In this document: positions 21,875-32,527 of the stretch, in pieces | Position numbering within the stretch: the stretch's first letter is position 1 | Layout of the letters: every line of letters begins with the position of its first letter | Assembly: GCA_031769625.1 (NCBI GenBank) | Contig: JAUIMM010000124.1 | Location: 9,498,001 to 9,562,000, forward strand | Source: Taudactylus pleione | Taxonomy: Eukaryota > Chordata > Amphibia > Anura > Myobatrachidae | Reading direction: 5' to 3' | Length of the DNA stretch: 64,000 nt | Notes under the pieces: model-generated | What the model saw: only the letters and a program-made list of their open reading frames with translations | Databases searched by the model: none | What the model was told of the DNA's origin: nothing | Position numbers and translations under genes: made by a program

Positions 21875-23092
21875 CTCCATACTTGATGCATCTGCTTCTT
21901 TACCAAGCTTTATTCTGCTCATGTATGGCACCACCTTCTGCTTGAGCATCGCAGTGGTACATGGATGTGTACTAAGCTCCATGTGGGAACCCTGTATATC
22001 CTGCAATCTGCCTACATACATGACCAGCTGGTCCACTATAAGCTCCGCTCCATCTCTGCTACCAGCATGCATTAGCCCGGCCTGTACACTGACAACATTC
22101 ACTTTTTGTTTGACCTACATATGTGTGTTGGCTGGATAGGACATGGTGCACAAGTCAGGCAATGAATGTTTAGTAGCATTGCCCACACAAGTGGCTTACA
22201 TAGGGGGACTATAAATCTTAAACTGGACTTGGAAAAAAAAAAAATCAATAGAAGCTGTTTTACCTTCAGTACAGTTATAGAAATGTTAAAGTGCTTATTT
22301 AATAAAGCGAAACGAACAACCCCCATTTTAGTTGCTCCTCTTCAGGATTAGCCTGGAGGGGAAATGCAGCTGACAATTGAATGAGTGGGGCTGGGCTCTT
22401 TGCCTCATTAGGCCCCGCACTGCAAATCACATAATTATAGCTCCTCTCCCTCCATATAGGTCCACAATTCCCTGTATTATCTCCCCATCCTGCCCCCTTT
22501 ATTAGGAAGTGGGCAGGATGCTGGAGATACACCCACTCTTCCGGGGGTGCGGGGCATTACCCCAAAAATTTCTGCTACACCTTCCGGAGAGTATGAAAAG
22601 TATGGTTTTATTTTAATAAGTTCTACCAAGGAAACAACGGACAAATGTGTGCCAGTGATAATGGTGCCTATGTAACCAAGCATACAGACAGGGTCAGTGT
22701 GAACACAGATGAGTATAATATTGCATACAGTATGAGTGAATATATGCATTGTTTTCCATGTATGTAATGTGTTAGCAATTATGGTCCACTTGCATTCAGC
22801 TCTGCATCAGACATCAGAACCTTTATATTATTGGTGTTTTAAATAAAATAAAACATTGTAATATTTGGTATATAATAGTTAAGGAGTTGAGTGCAGTAAT
22901 CATTATGCAAATGAGTAACACAACAGCTGTTGTACATAGTGTGGGTTTTTAGCAAACTTGTTTTGCAAGGAGTGATGTAAGCTGCTTTGTTTTGCTGTGC
23001 CTGCTTGTTTTCAATGCGTGCTGATATATTACAGAACATAATATCACATTGTAGTCTAGAGCATGTTATTTCTGATCCCTTAAAAAAATTAA

Positions 23093-23095
<3 letters not shown>
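21875..23095. other. Gene-free stretch
   Basis: No coding region is supported. The longest frames (92 codons or less) lack domains. 22225-22245 has an A-rich tract. Confidence 0.5.

Positions 23096-23158
<63 letters not shown>
23096..23158. repeat. (CT)n microsatellite followed by (AT)n
   Basis: About 31 CT dinucleotides with one gtct interruption, then atatatata up to 23169, where the Tc1 end begins. Confidence 0.95.
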
Positions 23159-23169
<11 letters not shown>

Positions 23170-23171
23170 CA

Positions 23172-23297
23172 CAGTACCAGTCAAAAGTTCAAAAGTTTGG
23201 ACACACCTTCTCATTCAATGGTTTTTGTTTATTTAAATTATTTTCAACATAGTAGATTAATACAGAAGACATCAAAACTATGAAAGAACACATATGG
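23172..23297. mobile_element. Tc1 transposon end fragment
   Basis: Starts CAGTACCAGTCAAAAGT and matches, in inverse orientation, the right end of the Tc1 element ending at 36575, through gacatcaaaactatgaaaga and acacatatggg. A small internal duplication of aaaagttc is present. Only the terminal about 125 bp remains, preceded by TA-rich DNA as expected of a TA target. Confidence 0.85.
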
Positions 23298-23772
23298 GAA
23301 GAGATGTATGAAGCCCAGAAGCGGTATCAGCGCACGTTATGTACGCTGACACCGCTTCTACCCGATGTATGATCGGGGGTCTGGGCGGTAAATGACAGGG
23401 GCGCTATGGGCCCCCTGTCATTATCGGCGCTGCTATCTACAAGATAGCAGCACTGATAGCCTGGGCCAAGTACGAACGGTCATATCGCCTGACCGTTCGG
23501 CCCACTGTAGCTGTCGTTATCGACAGCTACAGCCTGCCGCTAGCCTATCCCCACAGCAGGGACAGCGCTGTCCCTGTTGGGGCTGCAGCCAGCTCCAGGC
23601 TGCACACAGGAATCTCACGATGCTTGCGAGATCCCGCGCATGCTCAGTGGAGCTTGCCGGGACTGACACACAGCGCGTCAGCACTAGGCTGAAGCGCTGT
23701 GGTCTCTAGCAGGTAACGCCAGAGGGGGGAGTTAATGCTCCCCCTCTACGACTGATGACATGTTATTATATC
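23298..23772. other. GC-rich palindromic segment, probable truncated MITE
   Basis: Starts gagatgtatgaagcccagaagcgg and has nested dyads (agcggtatcagcg with cgctgacaccgct; ggggcccat-type; gctgtcg-cgacagc). No matching right end is seen before the Gypsy LTR fragment at 23773. Plus-strand open frame 23392-23709 lacks any domain. Confidence 0.5.
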
Positions 23773-23921
23773 TCATTGGTAGTGCTCACTGGAGGACACG
23801 ACAGGAAGCCTGAGGGGACGTCATCAGCAGCGGGCGCCGGGATCTCCCCACCCGCTACCCATCAGGGAACCAGTGCTGCCGGACACGGTAAGTGATGACC
23901 GGTGTCCGGCACACTGTGACA
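23773..23921 (-). repeat. 3' LTR fragment, Gypsy copy 2
   Basis: 149 bases match 32393-32527 (shared aaccagtgctgc, ggtaagtgatgacc, ctgtgaca). The rest of the LTR is missing at the left. Confidence 0.85.
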
Positions 23922-23943
23922 TTACCCCCCCCTCTAGGGGTGG
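23922..23943 (-). promoter_or_regulatory. Polypurine tract
   Basis: Minus strand reads CCCCTAGAGGGGGGGGTAA directly before the TGTCAC of the 3' LTR, the place where plus-strand cDNA is primed in LTR elements. The same G-run plus TAN arrangement precedes the 3' LTR of the element at 56626-61600. Confidence 0.8.
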
Positions 23944-23974
23944 GCACTGAACACCCCACAAACAGTTTGTTAGG

Positions 23975-25755
23975 GAACTTCTGATGGAATTTTCGAAGGA
24001 GTTGAGATGCATGGATATCCGAAGCTTTAACCCAACAACGTTCTTCCGGCCCGTATCCCTACCAATCCACCAGGAATTGAATTGCACCTCAGGACATTCT
24101 GGAATCAAAAATCTGTTTGACTTCATACTCCTCTTGGTGATCCACTGGAATTGCAGTGGGAGGGTTGCACTGTCTCGAATATCGATTAAGCACCAATGGT
24201 TTCAGAAGAGAGGTATGGAAAACGTTGGGAATCCTGAGAGTGCCAGGAAGTTTCAAACGAACAGCCACCGGATTGATGACCTGAAGAATCTGGAAAGGAC
24301 CAATGAACCTGGGAGCAAACTTCATGGTGGGAACCTTTAATCGCAAGTGCTTAGTGGATAACCAGACTTTATCACCAGGGTTTAGTACAGGACTCCCTTT
24401 TCTCCTCTTGTCTGCCACTCATTTATACCTGGAAGAGGTTTTACACAAATTCCTTTTCACCTCCCTCCAATTCCTGAAGAACCGACTCGCTGTGCCACCT
24501 ACAGCTGGGAGAGATTCTGACTAAAGTGCAGGTACTTCTGGTATCACAGGATGTAGCCCATATTGAATTAAGAATGGAGAATACCCTGCCTGATGACTCA
24601 TGGTACAAGTTATTGTGAGCAAATTCAGTCCATGCCAACAAGGAAACCCAATCGTCTTGATTAGCTGAGACACATATCCGAATGAATTTCTCTAAATCTT
24701 GATTTATGCGCTCCATTTGACCATTATCCTGAGGGTGGTATGTAGATGAGAAACTCAAGTTGATATTAAAGCATTTACATAGCGATCTCCAGAACCTGGA
24801 AGTAAATTGTACCCACGGTCTGATACAAAGGGTCTAATTCAGACCCGGTCACAAGCACCGATTTACTTGCAACCAGGTCGATAGTTAGCCCTGCGCACAT
24901 GCAGCGGCCGCACTGCACGTGCACAAGCCCCAGAGCGACAGTGAAACTTTCTCGCTCCGTAGCTCTCTACAAAAGGGGCGGCTATCAATGTTGATCGACA
25001 GCTTGCCCCGTTTAGTTGGTGGGCCAGGGGGTTGGTTTCCAAAATGGAGGCGCTCCTTAAGGAACTCCTACCATTTTGTGGGTGGCCACACTGACATCAT
25101 CAGTGATGGCAGTGGGGAGTTTCATGCTCTTTCAGAGCAGGAAGCTCCCTGAGGCTTGCGGCTGCTGAGACCCAACCTTAGGGTCTCGTCGCAAGCCCCG
25201 ATGGTCGCGATGGTGTTCACCATCGTGACCATCAACCTGGTCGGTCGCACAGCTTACCTAACGACCAGGAGGCCGCACTTCAAAAATGAAGCGGCCGCCC
25301 TCATTCAGAACAAACGTTCTCTTCTTGCGAGCATCTCTGAATGAGGGCCAATGTCTTTTGGAAACCCGTGTAACTTGAAGATTTCCTTTATAAATGATTC
25401 AGACAACTTCGGAGCTGACGGTAACCCTTTTAATGGAATGAAGTGAGCGACCTTGGAGAACCTATCCACCACTACCCAGATAGTACTGAATCCCTGGCAG
25501 AAGGGTAGATCTGTTATAAAGTCCATGGACATATGGGACCAAGAACCATCAGGTACTGAAAGTGGACATAAAGATCCCAAAGGGAGTTGAGAGGACACTT
25601 TATGCTGAGCACAGATGGTACAAGCTGCTACAAAGTTTTTGACATCATGATATACAGGTTAAAACGGTCAAAAAACAGTGACCATCTGGAATGGTGATAA
25701 TTCAGACAATGAGCAGTTTTGAAATAAGTGAGGTTTTTGTAATCTGTGTAAACTG
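23975..25755 (-). pseudogene. Integrase with chromodomain, Gypsy copy 2
   Basis: The minus strand shows SMDFITDLP (first catalytic Asp), VVVDRFSKVAHFIPL, then GFPKDI cut by the MITE and resuming at VSDRG (second Asp). It continues with SSTYHPQDNGQMERINQDLE (Glu region), WVSLLAWTEFAHNN, then GDKVWLSTKHLRL, the GPF module (FIGPFQI) and a C-terminal chromodomain (EYEVKQIFDSR, FLVDW, GYGPEERCWV). A chromodomain marks this as a chromovirus, whose integrase targets modified histones. Stops and frame changes make it a pseudogene. Confidence 0.88.
24830..25349. mobile_element. Harbinger-like MITE in integrase (TSD AAA/AAT)
   Basis: 520 bp; left end GGGTCTAATTCAGACCC and right end CTCTGAATGAGGGCC are degraded inverted repeats of the family at 3485 and 4301. 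Flanks are AAA (24827-24829) and AAT (25350-25352). The coding frame around it, FPKDI followed by VSDRG, shows the empty site held AAT once. The interior shares gcatgc, ccatcgtgacc and ccaggaggcc blocks with the 3485 element. Non-coding. Confidence 0.8.
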
Positions 25756-26348
25756 TCACCGGAAATTTTGCCCCTTCCAGCAGGTATCTCCACTCTGCAA
25801 TGCCAGCTTAATAGCTAACAACTCCTTATCCCCAACTGCATAATTCTTCTCTGGAGCAGAAAACTTACGGGAAAATAACCCACAAGTGTACCACTTGCCC
25901 CACTCATCCTTCTGTGACAGTACCACCCCAACTCCAACCGTGGAAGCATCCACCTCCAAGCAGAAAGGCATATTGCAGTCAGGTTGTCTTAGAATAGGAG
26001 CTGTCATAAAGCACTGTTTTAAAAGAACAAAGGCCTCTTCAACTGCAGAAGACCATCTCAGGGTATCTTGTACTTTTTTGGTAAGTGCAGTGATTGGAGC
26101 TGCTATGGTCGAGTAGTCTTTAATGAACTGGCGATAGAAATTGCAGAATCCCATGAATCATTGTATTGTTTTTAACCCAACAGAATGAGGCCAGTTAGTA
26201 GTGCAGCTAGTTTTGCTGGATCCTTCTGAAGGCAGGAACCAGAAGTAATGTATCCCAGAAACGTTAGCTCTTTTTGCTCGAAGGAACATTTTTCAAGCTT
26301 GCAAAACAACTGGTTGGCCCGGAGTCGTGTCAGCACTTCACATACATG
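25756..26348 (-). pseudogene. RT C-terminus and RNase H, Gypsy copy 2
   Basis: Minus strand: [21 protein letters not shown] and FLGYITSGSCLQ (RT thumb), GFCNFYRQFI, then FCLEVDASTVGVGVVLSQK (RNase H first Asp) and [18 protein letters not shown] (Glu). The right boundary is the L2 insertion point. The part beyond the RNase H Glu runs out in a changed frame. Confidence 0.88.
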
Positions 26349-29300
26349 CAGGCAATGACATTTACAACCTGTCGCCATAAAAAACTTTCGGACAAATCCA
26401 ACAATTATATTTATACCTCTCTCCTGCTGCTTCTATTAGCTGGTGACATATCACCAAATCCAGGCCCAACCCACATGCCACACCCACAACGAACTATAAA
26501 TCCAGCTAACCTTATAAACATTGCGTGCCTCCCTTCACCACCCAAGTCACTAAAATGTGCCTTATGGAATGCACGCTCTGTCTGCAATAAGCTAACATCC
26601 ATCCACGACCTCTTTATTTCAACCAACCTCAACCTTCTGGCAATAACAGAAACATGGCTTACACAATCAGACATGGTCTCCCCTGCTGCACTTTCACATG
26701 GTAACCTACACTTCTCACACACCTCCAGGCCTGGTAATTGTAAAGGAGGTGGGGTAGGAATATTACTCTCCCAATCTTTCACATACACAGTTCTCCCACA
26801 GGTACCTTCACTCACATTTACATCATTTGAAGTGCATTCTATCAGGACTTTCACCCCTTTCTCTCTGCGAGTTGCTGTTATCTACCGCCCACCTGGGCCA
26901 CCCCTACAATTTCTGGAACACTTTTCTGCCTGGCTCTCTCACTTCCTATTCTCAGACATCTCCACCATCATTATGGGTGATTTCAATATCCCCATTGACA
27001 GTACACAATCTCCTCATGCCTCCAAACTACTCTCTCTAACCTCCTCTCTTGGCCACTCCCAATGGACTGACTCCTCTACTCATCAGGAGGGCCACTGTCT
27101 TGATCTTGTATTCACCAGACTATGCTCAGTTTCTGATTTCACTAATGCTCCTTTCCCTCTCTCAGATCATAACCTTATCACCTGCACACTCTCCTCCATT
27201 ACATCAACATCATTGAAATCAACCAAACCTAAACGCAAAACCCGTAGAAATATTAATGCCATTAACCTTCAACAACTATCTACCTCTCTAAAACAACAGC
27301 TTTCGCCAATTTCTACATTCACTTCTCCTGAGACTGCTGCATCACACCTAAACCAGATTCTAGAAAAAGCCCTCGATGAAGTAGCTCCAGCTACCCATCA
27401 CACACCACGTAGAGTTAGACGTCAACCGTGGCATTCTAGCTTAACAAGGCATCTACAAAAACTCTCGCGTAAAGTTGAACGTCAGTGGCGAAAGTCTTAT
27501 ACTCCAAGTGACTTCCTCACATATAAGACTATCTACAACTCTTATCGTACTGCTCTGGACACTGCCAAACAAACATATTTCCAATCTCTAATCTCTGCTC
27601 AAGCTTCTAATCCAAAGAGACTTTTTAATACATTTAAACTGCTTCTTACCCCTCCATCACCCAAACCACCTGCTACTATCTGTGCACAAGATCTTGCTTC
27701 CTATTTTAGGGACAAGATTGATAAGATCCGAAATGAAATAGTAAGCTCTTCCTCAGCTAGTGACCTGCACAATTCCCTACCTGCACCCTCTGGCACATTC
27801 TCCTCATTTGATCTCACAAACGAAGATGAAGTATCTACACTCTTTTCATCCTCCTACTCTATTACCTCTCCTCTAGATCCTATACCCTCACAAATCAGTA
27901 AAGCTTTGTCTCCTGTGCTTATCCCAACCCTAACTAAAATCTGTAATCTCTCTCTCTCTACTGGCAACTTTCCATCACTGTTCAAGCATGCAGTGATTAC
28001 TCCCATTCTGAAAAAACAAAATTCTGACCCTAGTATGCTCTCAAATTACCATCCTATCTCCCAGCTCCCATGCCCCTCCAAACTACTTGAGAGACTTGTC
28101 TACACCCGCCTCACACACTTTCTTAACTCACACCACTTATTGGACCCACTTCAATCCGGCTTTCATTCCCAACACTCCACAGAGACAGCACTGACTAAGG
28201 TAGTAAATGATCTTGCCACTGCCAAGGCTAAAGGCCATTATTCACTTCTAATTCTTCTAGATCTCTCTGCTGCTTTTGACACTGTTGACCACTCTCTTCT
28301 CATACAAACACTACAATCCATAGGTCTTAAGGGCACAGCTCTTTCTTGGTTTTCTTCCTACCTATCTGATCGCTCTTTTACTGTTCATTTTTCTGATTCT
28401 GCCTCCTCTTTGCTACCTCTATCAGTTGGAGTACCGCAAGGCTCTGTCTTAGGTCCTCTGCTATTCTCAATCTATACCACCTCTCTTGGCAAACTAATCA
28501 GCTCTTTTGGATTTCAGAACCATCTGTATGCGGATGATACTCAAATCTACCTATCCTCTCCAGATTTATCTCCATCTGTATTGGTCCGTGTCACTGAATG
28601 TCTTTCTGCCATTTCATCTTGGATGTCATCTCGCCACCTGAAACTTAATATTTCTAAAACAGAATTAATTATATTTCCACCGGCCAATAACAGTTACCAA
28701 CCTGATCTCTCTATCACTGTTGATACCTCGACCATCCACCCCACCCCACAAGCTCGCTGCCTTGGTGTCATCCTTGACTCTGAACTGTCCTTTGTTCCCC
28801 ACATTCAATCTGTCTCAAAATCATGTTACATACACTTAAAAAACATATTCAAAATTCGACCATATCTCACACAAGACACTGCAAAAACTCTAATCCATGC
28901 ACTTATTATTTCCCGCATTGACTATTGCAATAGCCTCCTTACTGGTCTTCCCAAAAACAGGCTATCACCATTACAATCCATTATGAATGCAGCTGCAAGG
29001 CTTATCTTCCTTGCAAAACGTTCTTCTTCTGCTGCCCCGCTCTGTCAGTCCCTCCATTGGTTGCCGGTTTTCTACCGTATTCAATACAAAATACTTTCAC
29101 TTACACATAAGGCTATTAACCAAACCACACCAACATACATCACTTCACTCATCTCAAAATATCTCCCAACCCGACCTCTCCGCACAGCACAAGATCTGCA
29201 TCTCTCATCTCCATGCATTACTTGCTCCCATTCACGGTTACAGGACTTTCTTCGCACTGCACCCACTCTATGGCATGAACTACCTCGCACAATAAGACTT

Positions 29301-29731
29301 TCATCTAGTCTTCAATCCTTCAAGCGATCCCTGAAAACTCACCTATTCAGGCAAGCTTATCAAATTCCAGAACCTCCCACATAACCTTCATAGCTTCCAT
29401 ATCTAATTACATCCCCTTTTTACAGTCCACACACAATCTCACACAATGTCTTTCTCTCACATCCTCATGACATTTGGTCAACATTCCTGTGTGACTAGAT
29501 CATGCAGCCAACCAAGAAACTGTGCATTCTGGCTGGACCAAATGCAATATATAGCACCTATCCTTGTGTATCAATGCCTATTTCCCTATAGATTGTAAGC
29601 TTGCGAGCAGGGCCTTCCTACCTATATATCTGTCTGTTATTACCCAGTTTTGTTCTATTCATGTTTACAATTGTAAAGCGCAACGGAATATGCTGCGCTA
29701 TATAAGAAACTTAATAAATAATAAATAATAA
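26349..29731 (+). mobile_element. L2-type LINE inserted in Gypsy RT
   Basis: 3383 bp. On both sides Gypsy RT coding is continuous (VTSH / HVCEV on the minus strand), and only ATG (26346-26348, 29732-29734) could be a target duplication. The 3' end has the L2-style tail: a tagattgtaagcttgcgagc block, tgctgcgctatataag and an AATAA-repeat terminus. Only 6 bases precede the start codon, so the 5' UTR is minimal or lost. It is in the opposite orientation to the host Gypsy. Confidence 0.93.
26355..29384 (+). CDS. L2 ORF2: AP endonuclease and reverse transcriptase, intact
   Basis: An uninterrupted 1009-codon ORF from ATG 26355. After a Leu-rich N-terminus comes GDISPNPGP (residues 30-38, 2A-like). 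The EEP endonuclease follows: [10 protein letters not shown] (Asn), ITETWL (Glu), VIYRPPG, MGDFNIP (Asp), LSDHNLITC (His). The RT has [37 protein letters not shown], the catalytic [11 protein letters not shown] box, LNISKTEL and [10 protein letters not shown]. Endonuclease and RT perform target-primed reverse transcription. The family RT box normally reads YRPIS, here YHPIS. All catalytic residues I can check are present, so activity is possible. A possible alternative upstream start belongs to Gypsy sequence and is not used. Confidence 0.95.
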   Translation: MTFTTCRHKKLSDKSNNYIYTSLLLLLLAGDISPNPGPTHMPHPQRTINPANLINIACLPSPPKSLKCALWNARSVCNKLTSIHDLFISTNLNLLAITETWLTQSDMVSPAALSHGNLHFSHTSRPGNCKGGGVGILLSQSFTYTVLPQVPSLTFTSFEVHSIRTFTPFSLRVAVIYRPPGPPLQFLEHFSAWLSHFLFSDISTIIMGDFNIPIDSTQSPHASKLLSLTSSLGHSQWTDSSTHQEGHCLDLVFTRLCSVSDFTNAPFPLSDHNLITCTLSSITSTSLKSTKPKRKTRRNINAINLQQLSTSLKQQLSPISTFTSPETAASHLNQILEKALDEVAPATHHTPRRVRRQPWHSSLTRHLQKLSRKVERQWRKSYTPSDFLTYKTIYNSYRTALDTAKQTYFQSLISAQASNPKRLFNTFKLLLTPPSPKPPATICAQDLASYFRDKIDKIRNEIVSSSSASDLHNSLPAPSGTFSSFDLTNEDEVSTLFSSSYSITSPLDPIPSQISKALSPVLIPTLTKICNLSLSTGNFPSLFKHAVITPILKKQNSDPSMLSNYHPISQLPCPSKLLERLVYTRLTHFLNSHHLLDPLQSGFHSQHSTETALTKVVNDLATAKAKGHYSLLILLDLSAAFDTVDHSLLIQTLQSIGLKGTALSWFSSYLSDRSFTVHFSDSASSLLPLSVGVPQGSVLGPLLFSIYTTSLGKLISSFGFQNHLYADDTQIYLSSPDLSPSVLVRVTECLSAISSWMSSRHLKLNISKTELIIFPPANNSYQPDLSITVDTSTIHPTPQARCLGVILDSELSFVPHIQSVSKSCYIHLKNIFKIRPYLTQDTAKTLIHALIISRIDYCNSLLTGLPKNRLSPLQSIMNAAARLIFLAKRSSSAAPLCQSLHWLPVFYRIQYKILSLTHKAINQTTPTYITSLISKYLPTRPLRTAQDLHLSSPCITCSHSRLQDFLRTAPTLWHELPRTIRLSSSLQSFKRSLKTHLFRQAYQIPEPPT

Positions 29732-30330
29732 ATGACTTGTTACATCCTCTGAGAATATCAGGATACCATCTAGATACACCACAACGTATTTGTAGAGCAA
29801 ATCCCTTAAGATGTGATTCATATATTTTTGGAAGACAGTTGGTGCATTGCTAAGCCCAAAAGGCATGACTAGGTACTCGAAGTGACCATCACGAGTATTG
29901 AAGGCTGTTTCCACTCATCTCCAGCCCGAATCTTGATTAAATTATAGGCCCCACAAAGATCCAGTTTGGTAAAAATCTTGGCTCCCTTAATTCAGTCGAA
30001 AAGTTCAGATATCAGAGGTAATGGAAACTGGTCTTTGATGGTAATAGCATTCAGGCCCTGGTAATCTATGCATGGTCTCAGACCTCCATCCTTCTTTTTG
30101 ACAAAGAATAGACCGGCACCCGCAGGTGATTTGGATTCCCTAATGAACCCACATTCCAGATTCTCCTGAATATACTCAGACACTGATTGGGATTCAGGAA
30201 GTGAAAGAGGGAAGATTCTCCCGCGAGTTGGGTCTTTTCCAGATAATAAGTCAATAGCACAATCCCAGTTCCTATGAGCAGGAAGAGACTCGACTGCTTT
30301 CTTACTAAAGACATCTCAGAAGGACCGGTG
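29732..30330 (-). pseudogene. RT N-terminal and palm region, Gypsy copy 2
   Basis: Minus strand: [37 protein letters not shown], then [17 protein letters not shown] and [12 protein letters not shown]. The catalytic YLDD box has become YLDG, which would abolish polymerase activity. A frame change lies around 29915-29990. It rejoins the 26348 segment across the L2. Confidence 0.9.
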
Positions 30331-30417
30331 TGAAGCTGAAAGCTGAACTTCCGGAGAAATTACTGAACTCCTTATGGCTCGCTGAGGAAGTTTGACGGAT
30401 GACAAACAGGAACCATG

Positions 30418-30756
30418 TCATCGAGACAGAATTTGAGGTTCCTCCCAATCTAGCACAGGAGAATGCTTGCGAAGCCTCAGAAGACCCAGGATAACCGGAC
30501 TCTCAGCTGATGGAAGTATATAGAATGCTATTGATTCCAGATGGAGGGCCCATACTTGCATCTTAATCTCAGACATCTGAAAGTGGATGGTCGCTGTAGG
30601 AAGTCTATTCCCATCTACTCTGATGACACTGATTTGCAGTGGCATAATCAGAATCCCTAGCTCTTGAACTTTCTTAGCCGTAGTGAAGTTGCCATTGGCA
30701 CCTGAGTCTAGAAAGGCCCTAACGACTTCAAAGGACCTCCACAGGACCACGGTCAC
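30418..30756 (-). pseudogene. Aspartic protease, Gypsy copy 2
   Basis: Minus strand contains VRAFLDSGANGNF, a retropepsin box (DSGA), followed by VDGNRLP and a beta-rich tail. It sits between the gag knuckle and RT as expected. The DSG triad is intact but it belongs to a broken pol. Confidence 0.82.
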
Positions 30757-30856
30757 ATCTATGGAGAACTGTGGAACTACACAGTTTTTTGGGGTGTGTT
30801 GTACCTAATCTGACCACCCCTTGATCAATTAGGCCTTCCCATTTCTAGGATGTTTT

Positions 30857-31769
30857 GGACAGCCGGAGAGAAGATGACCTGGTTCACCACAGTATAAGCA
30901 AAGTCTGTTTTTAAACCTCCTTTCTCTTTCCGCGACCGGAAGATGAGATTTCCCAACCTGCATGGGCTCTTCTGGAAGTTCCACAGGTGACGTGAACCAA
31001 AGAGCGAGCTTAAAGGTAAACCAATGAGACTATTCCTTTTCTTTTGCTCTCTACCTATGGCGAAGGTCCACCCAGATACACAGGGAAATCAAGTCATCCA
31101 GAAAGGTTGGCAATTCCCTGGATGCGAGTACATCTTTGATTTGATCGGATAGACCCTGCATGAAAGCGGCAACTAAGGCTTCATTGTTCCAACCCAATTC
31201 TGAGGCAAGGGTACGGAACTGCACAGCAAACTGTCCTGTGGATTGAATGCCTTGTCTCAGTTGTAGAATAGCAGATCCCGCAGAGGAAACTTGACCAGGC
31301 TCATCAAAGACCCTTTGGAAAACCTTCAGATACTCTGTGCTGTTGTTAAACAGAGGATCATTTCTCTCCCACAATGGAGAAGCCCAAGCCTGAGCCTGAC
31401 TGGACAGCAGTGAGATCACATAGGCCACTTTCGTCCTTTCTGATGGGAAATTTGCTGCTTGGACCTCAAATTGAATTGAACTCTGGTTCAGGAATCCTTG
31501 ACAGTCCTTTGAGTCCCCATCATACTTCGTAGGATTTGGGATGCGTAATGGTGCGGAAGTACTTGCAGCTTGTGCAGCCACCATAGGAACAGATTGTACC
31601 AGTGCTGGCTGATGGTACTGACTTGTTGCATTAAGGTCTGTAGACACTGCATAATCTGAGCTTGATCCTGTTCTTGTTTCTGGACTCCAGCAAGTAGATT
31701 CTCAAGCAAGTCTCTGGGTGATTGGTTACCAGCAGCATCCATGTTGTTTGGGCCAGAGTATTCTGTCAC
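30857..31769 (-). pseudogene. Gag, Gypsy copy 2
   Basis: Minus strand from 31769: NNMDAAGNQSPRDLLENLLA, a Gln-rich probable coiled coil (QKQEQDQAQIMQCLQ), then in a shifted frame PNPTKYDGDSKDCQGFLNQ and a capsid-type domain (AYVISLLSSQAQAWASPLWE, QLRQGIQSTGQFAVQF, WNNEALVAAFMQGL). It closes with the CX2CX4HX4C knuckle [14 protein letters not shown] at about 30857-30903. At least one frameshift and stops near 31045. Closely related in plan to the copy 1 gag. Confidence 0.88.
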
Positions 31770-31989
31770 AAACTCTCAGGTGGATTGTGGATGCCACCCA
31801 TATTCAGAGAATTGACTAGACCTATTCCTGAGGTGCGGAGTCTAATGTGTTGGAGGTATTCACCAGGGACCTTCGCAGGAAGGTATGGGTTTGGCTGTGT
31901 CCGACACACAGGTCACGGCCCTCAGGTTAGGTTTCCCTATACAGGTGCTGGGACACTTGGTTAGAGTGCAGAAGACTTTGCGTAGTCGA

Positions 31990-32527
31990 CTAGCCGGGTC
32001 AGAACCAAACAGACAAAACAGTACCAGGGGGCAGGCATAGGAATGGTACCACGGGTCACAAGGAATAGCCAAGGTCAGAACCAGATATCTATGCAGAACC
32101 AGGGATCAGGCAGAATCAGAGTCACGAGCAAGCCAAGGTCAGAACCAATAATCAGGATATGCACAGGAATGCTGGTGTATGGCAATGGAGCCTATACTAT
32201 GGCACTGATGTGCTCCCAGGAACTTCCTTACATAGGTCAGGGTTCAATCCAGCCCCAATCAGCAATTCCCTAATCCAGACCTGACTCTTATTTTACTTGC
32301 AGTACAACGCACACCCCAAGGGGTGCCACAACCATCTGCACACCATCAATAGAGGAAGCCTGCAACAGCAGCTGGTGCAGACATCTCCCTGCCGCTCACC
32401 AGAGGACACAACAGGAAGCTTAAGTGGACATCAGCAGCAGCGACGGAATCTCTCCGCCCGCTGCCTGTCAGGGAACCAGTGCTGCTGGACCCGGTAAGTG
32501 ATGACCAGTGTCCAGCAAACTGTGACA
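31990..32527 (-). repeat. 5' LTR, Gypsy copy 2 (inner boundary uncertain)
   Basis: Begins TGTCACAGTTTGCTGG on the minus strand at 32527. Internal half contains repeated ggtcagaacca motifs (32005-32150). No clear TATA box or primer-binding site lets me fix the inner end. Confidence 0.55.

Larger units (their letters stand above)
23773..32527 (-). mobile_element. Ty3/Gypsy chromovirus, copy 2, split by an L2 LINE
   Basis: Minus-strand order is 5' LTR (from 32527), gag, protease, RT, [L2 insertion], RNase H, integrase with chromodomain, polypurine tract, 3' LTR fragment (to 23773). The LTR start TGTCACAG appears at both 32527 and 23921 on the minus strand. The 3' LTR matches the first ~150 bases of the 5' LTR and is then replaced by other sequence. 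Coding is broken by stops and frameshifts, by a MITE in integrase and by the L2 in RT. Confidence 0.92.

Noticed and set aside
26274..26354. Upstream extension of the L2 ORF
   Set aside because: These codons are Gypsy RT sequence read antisense; the L2 begins at about 26349 and its ATG is at 26355.
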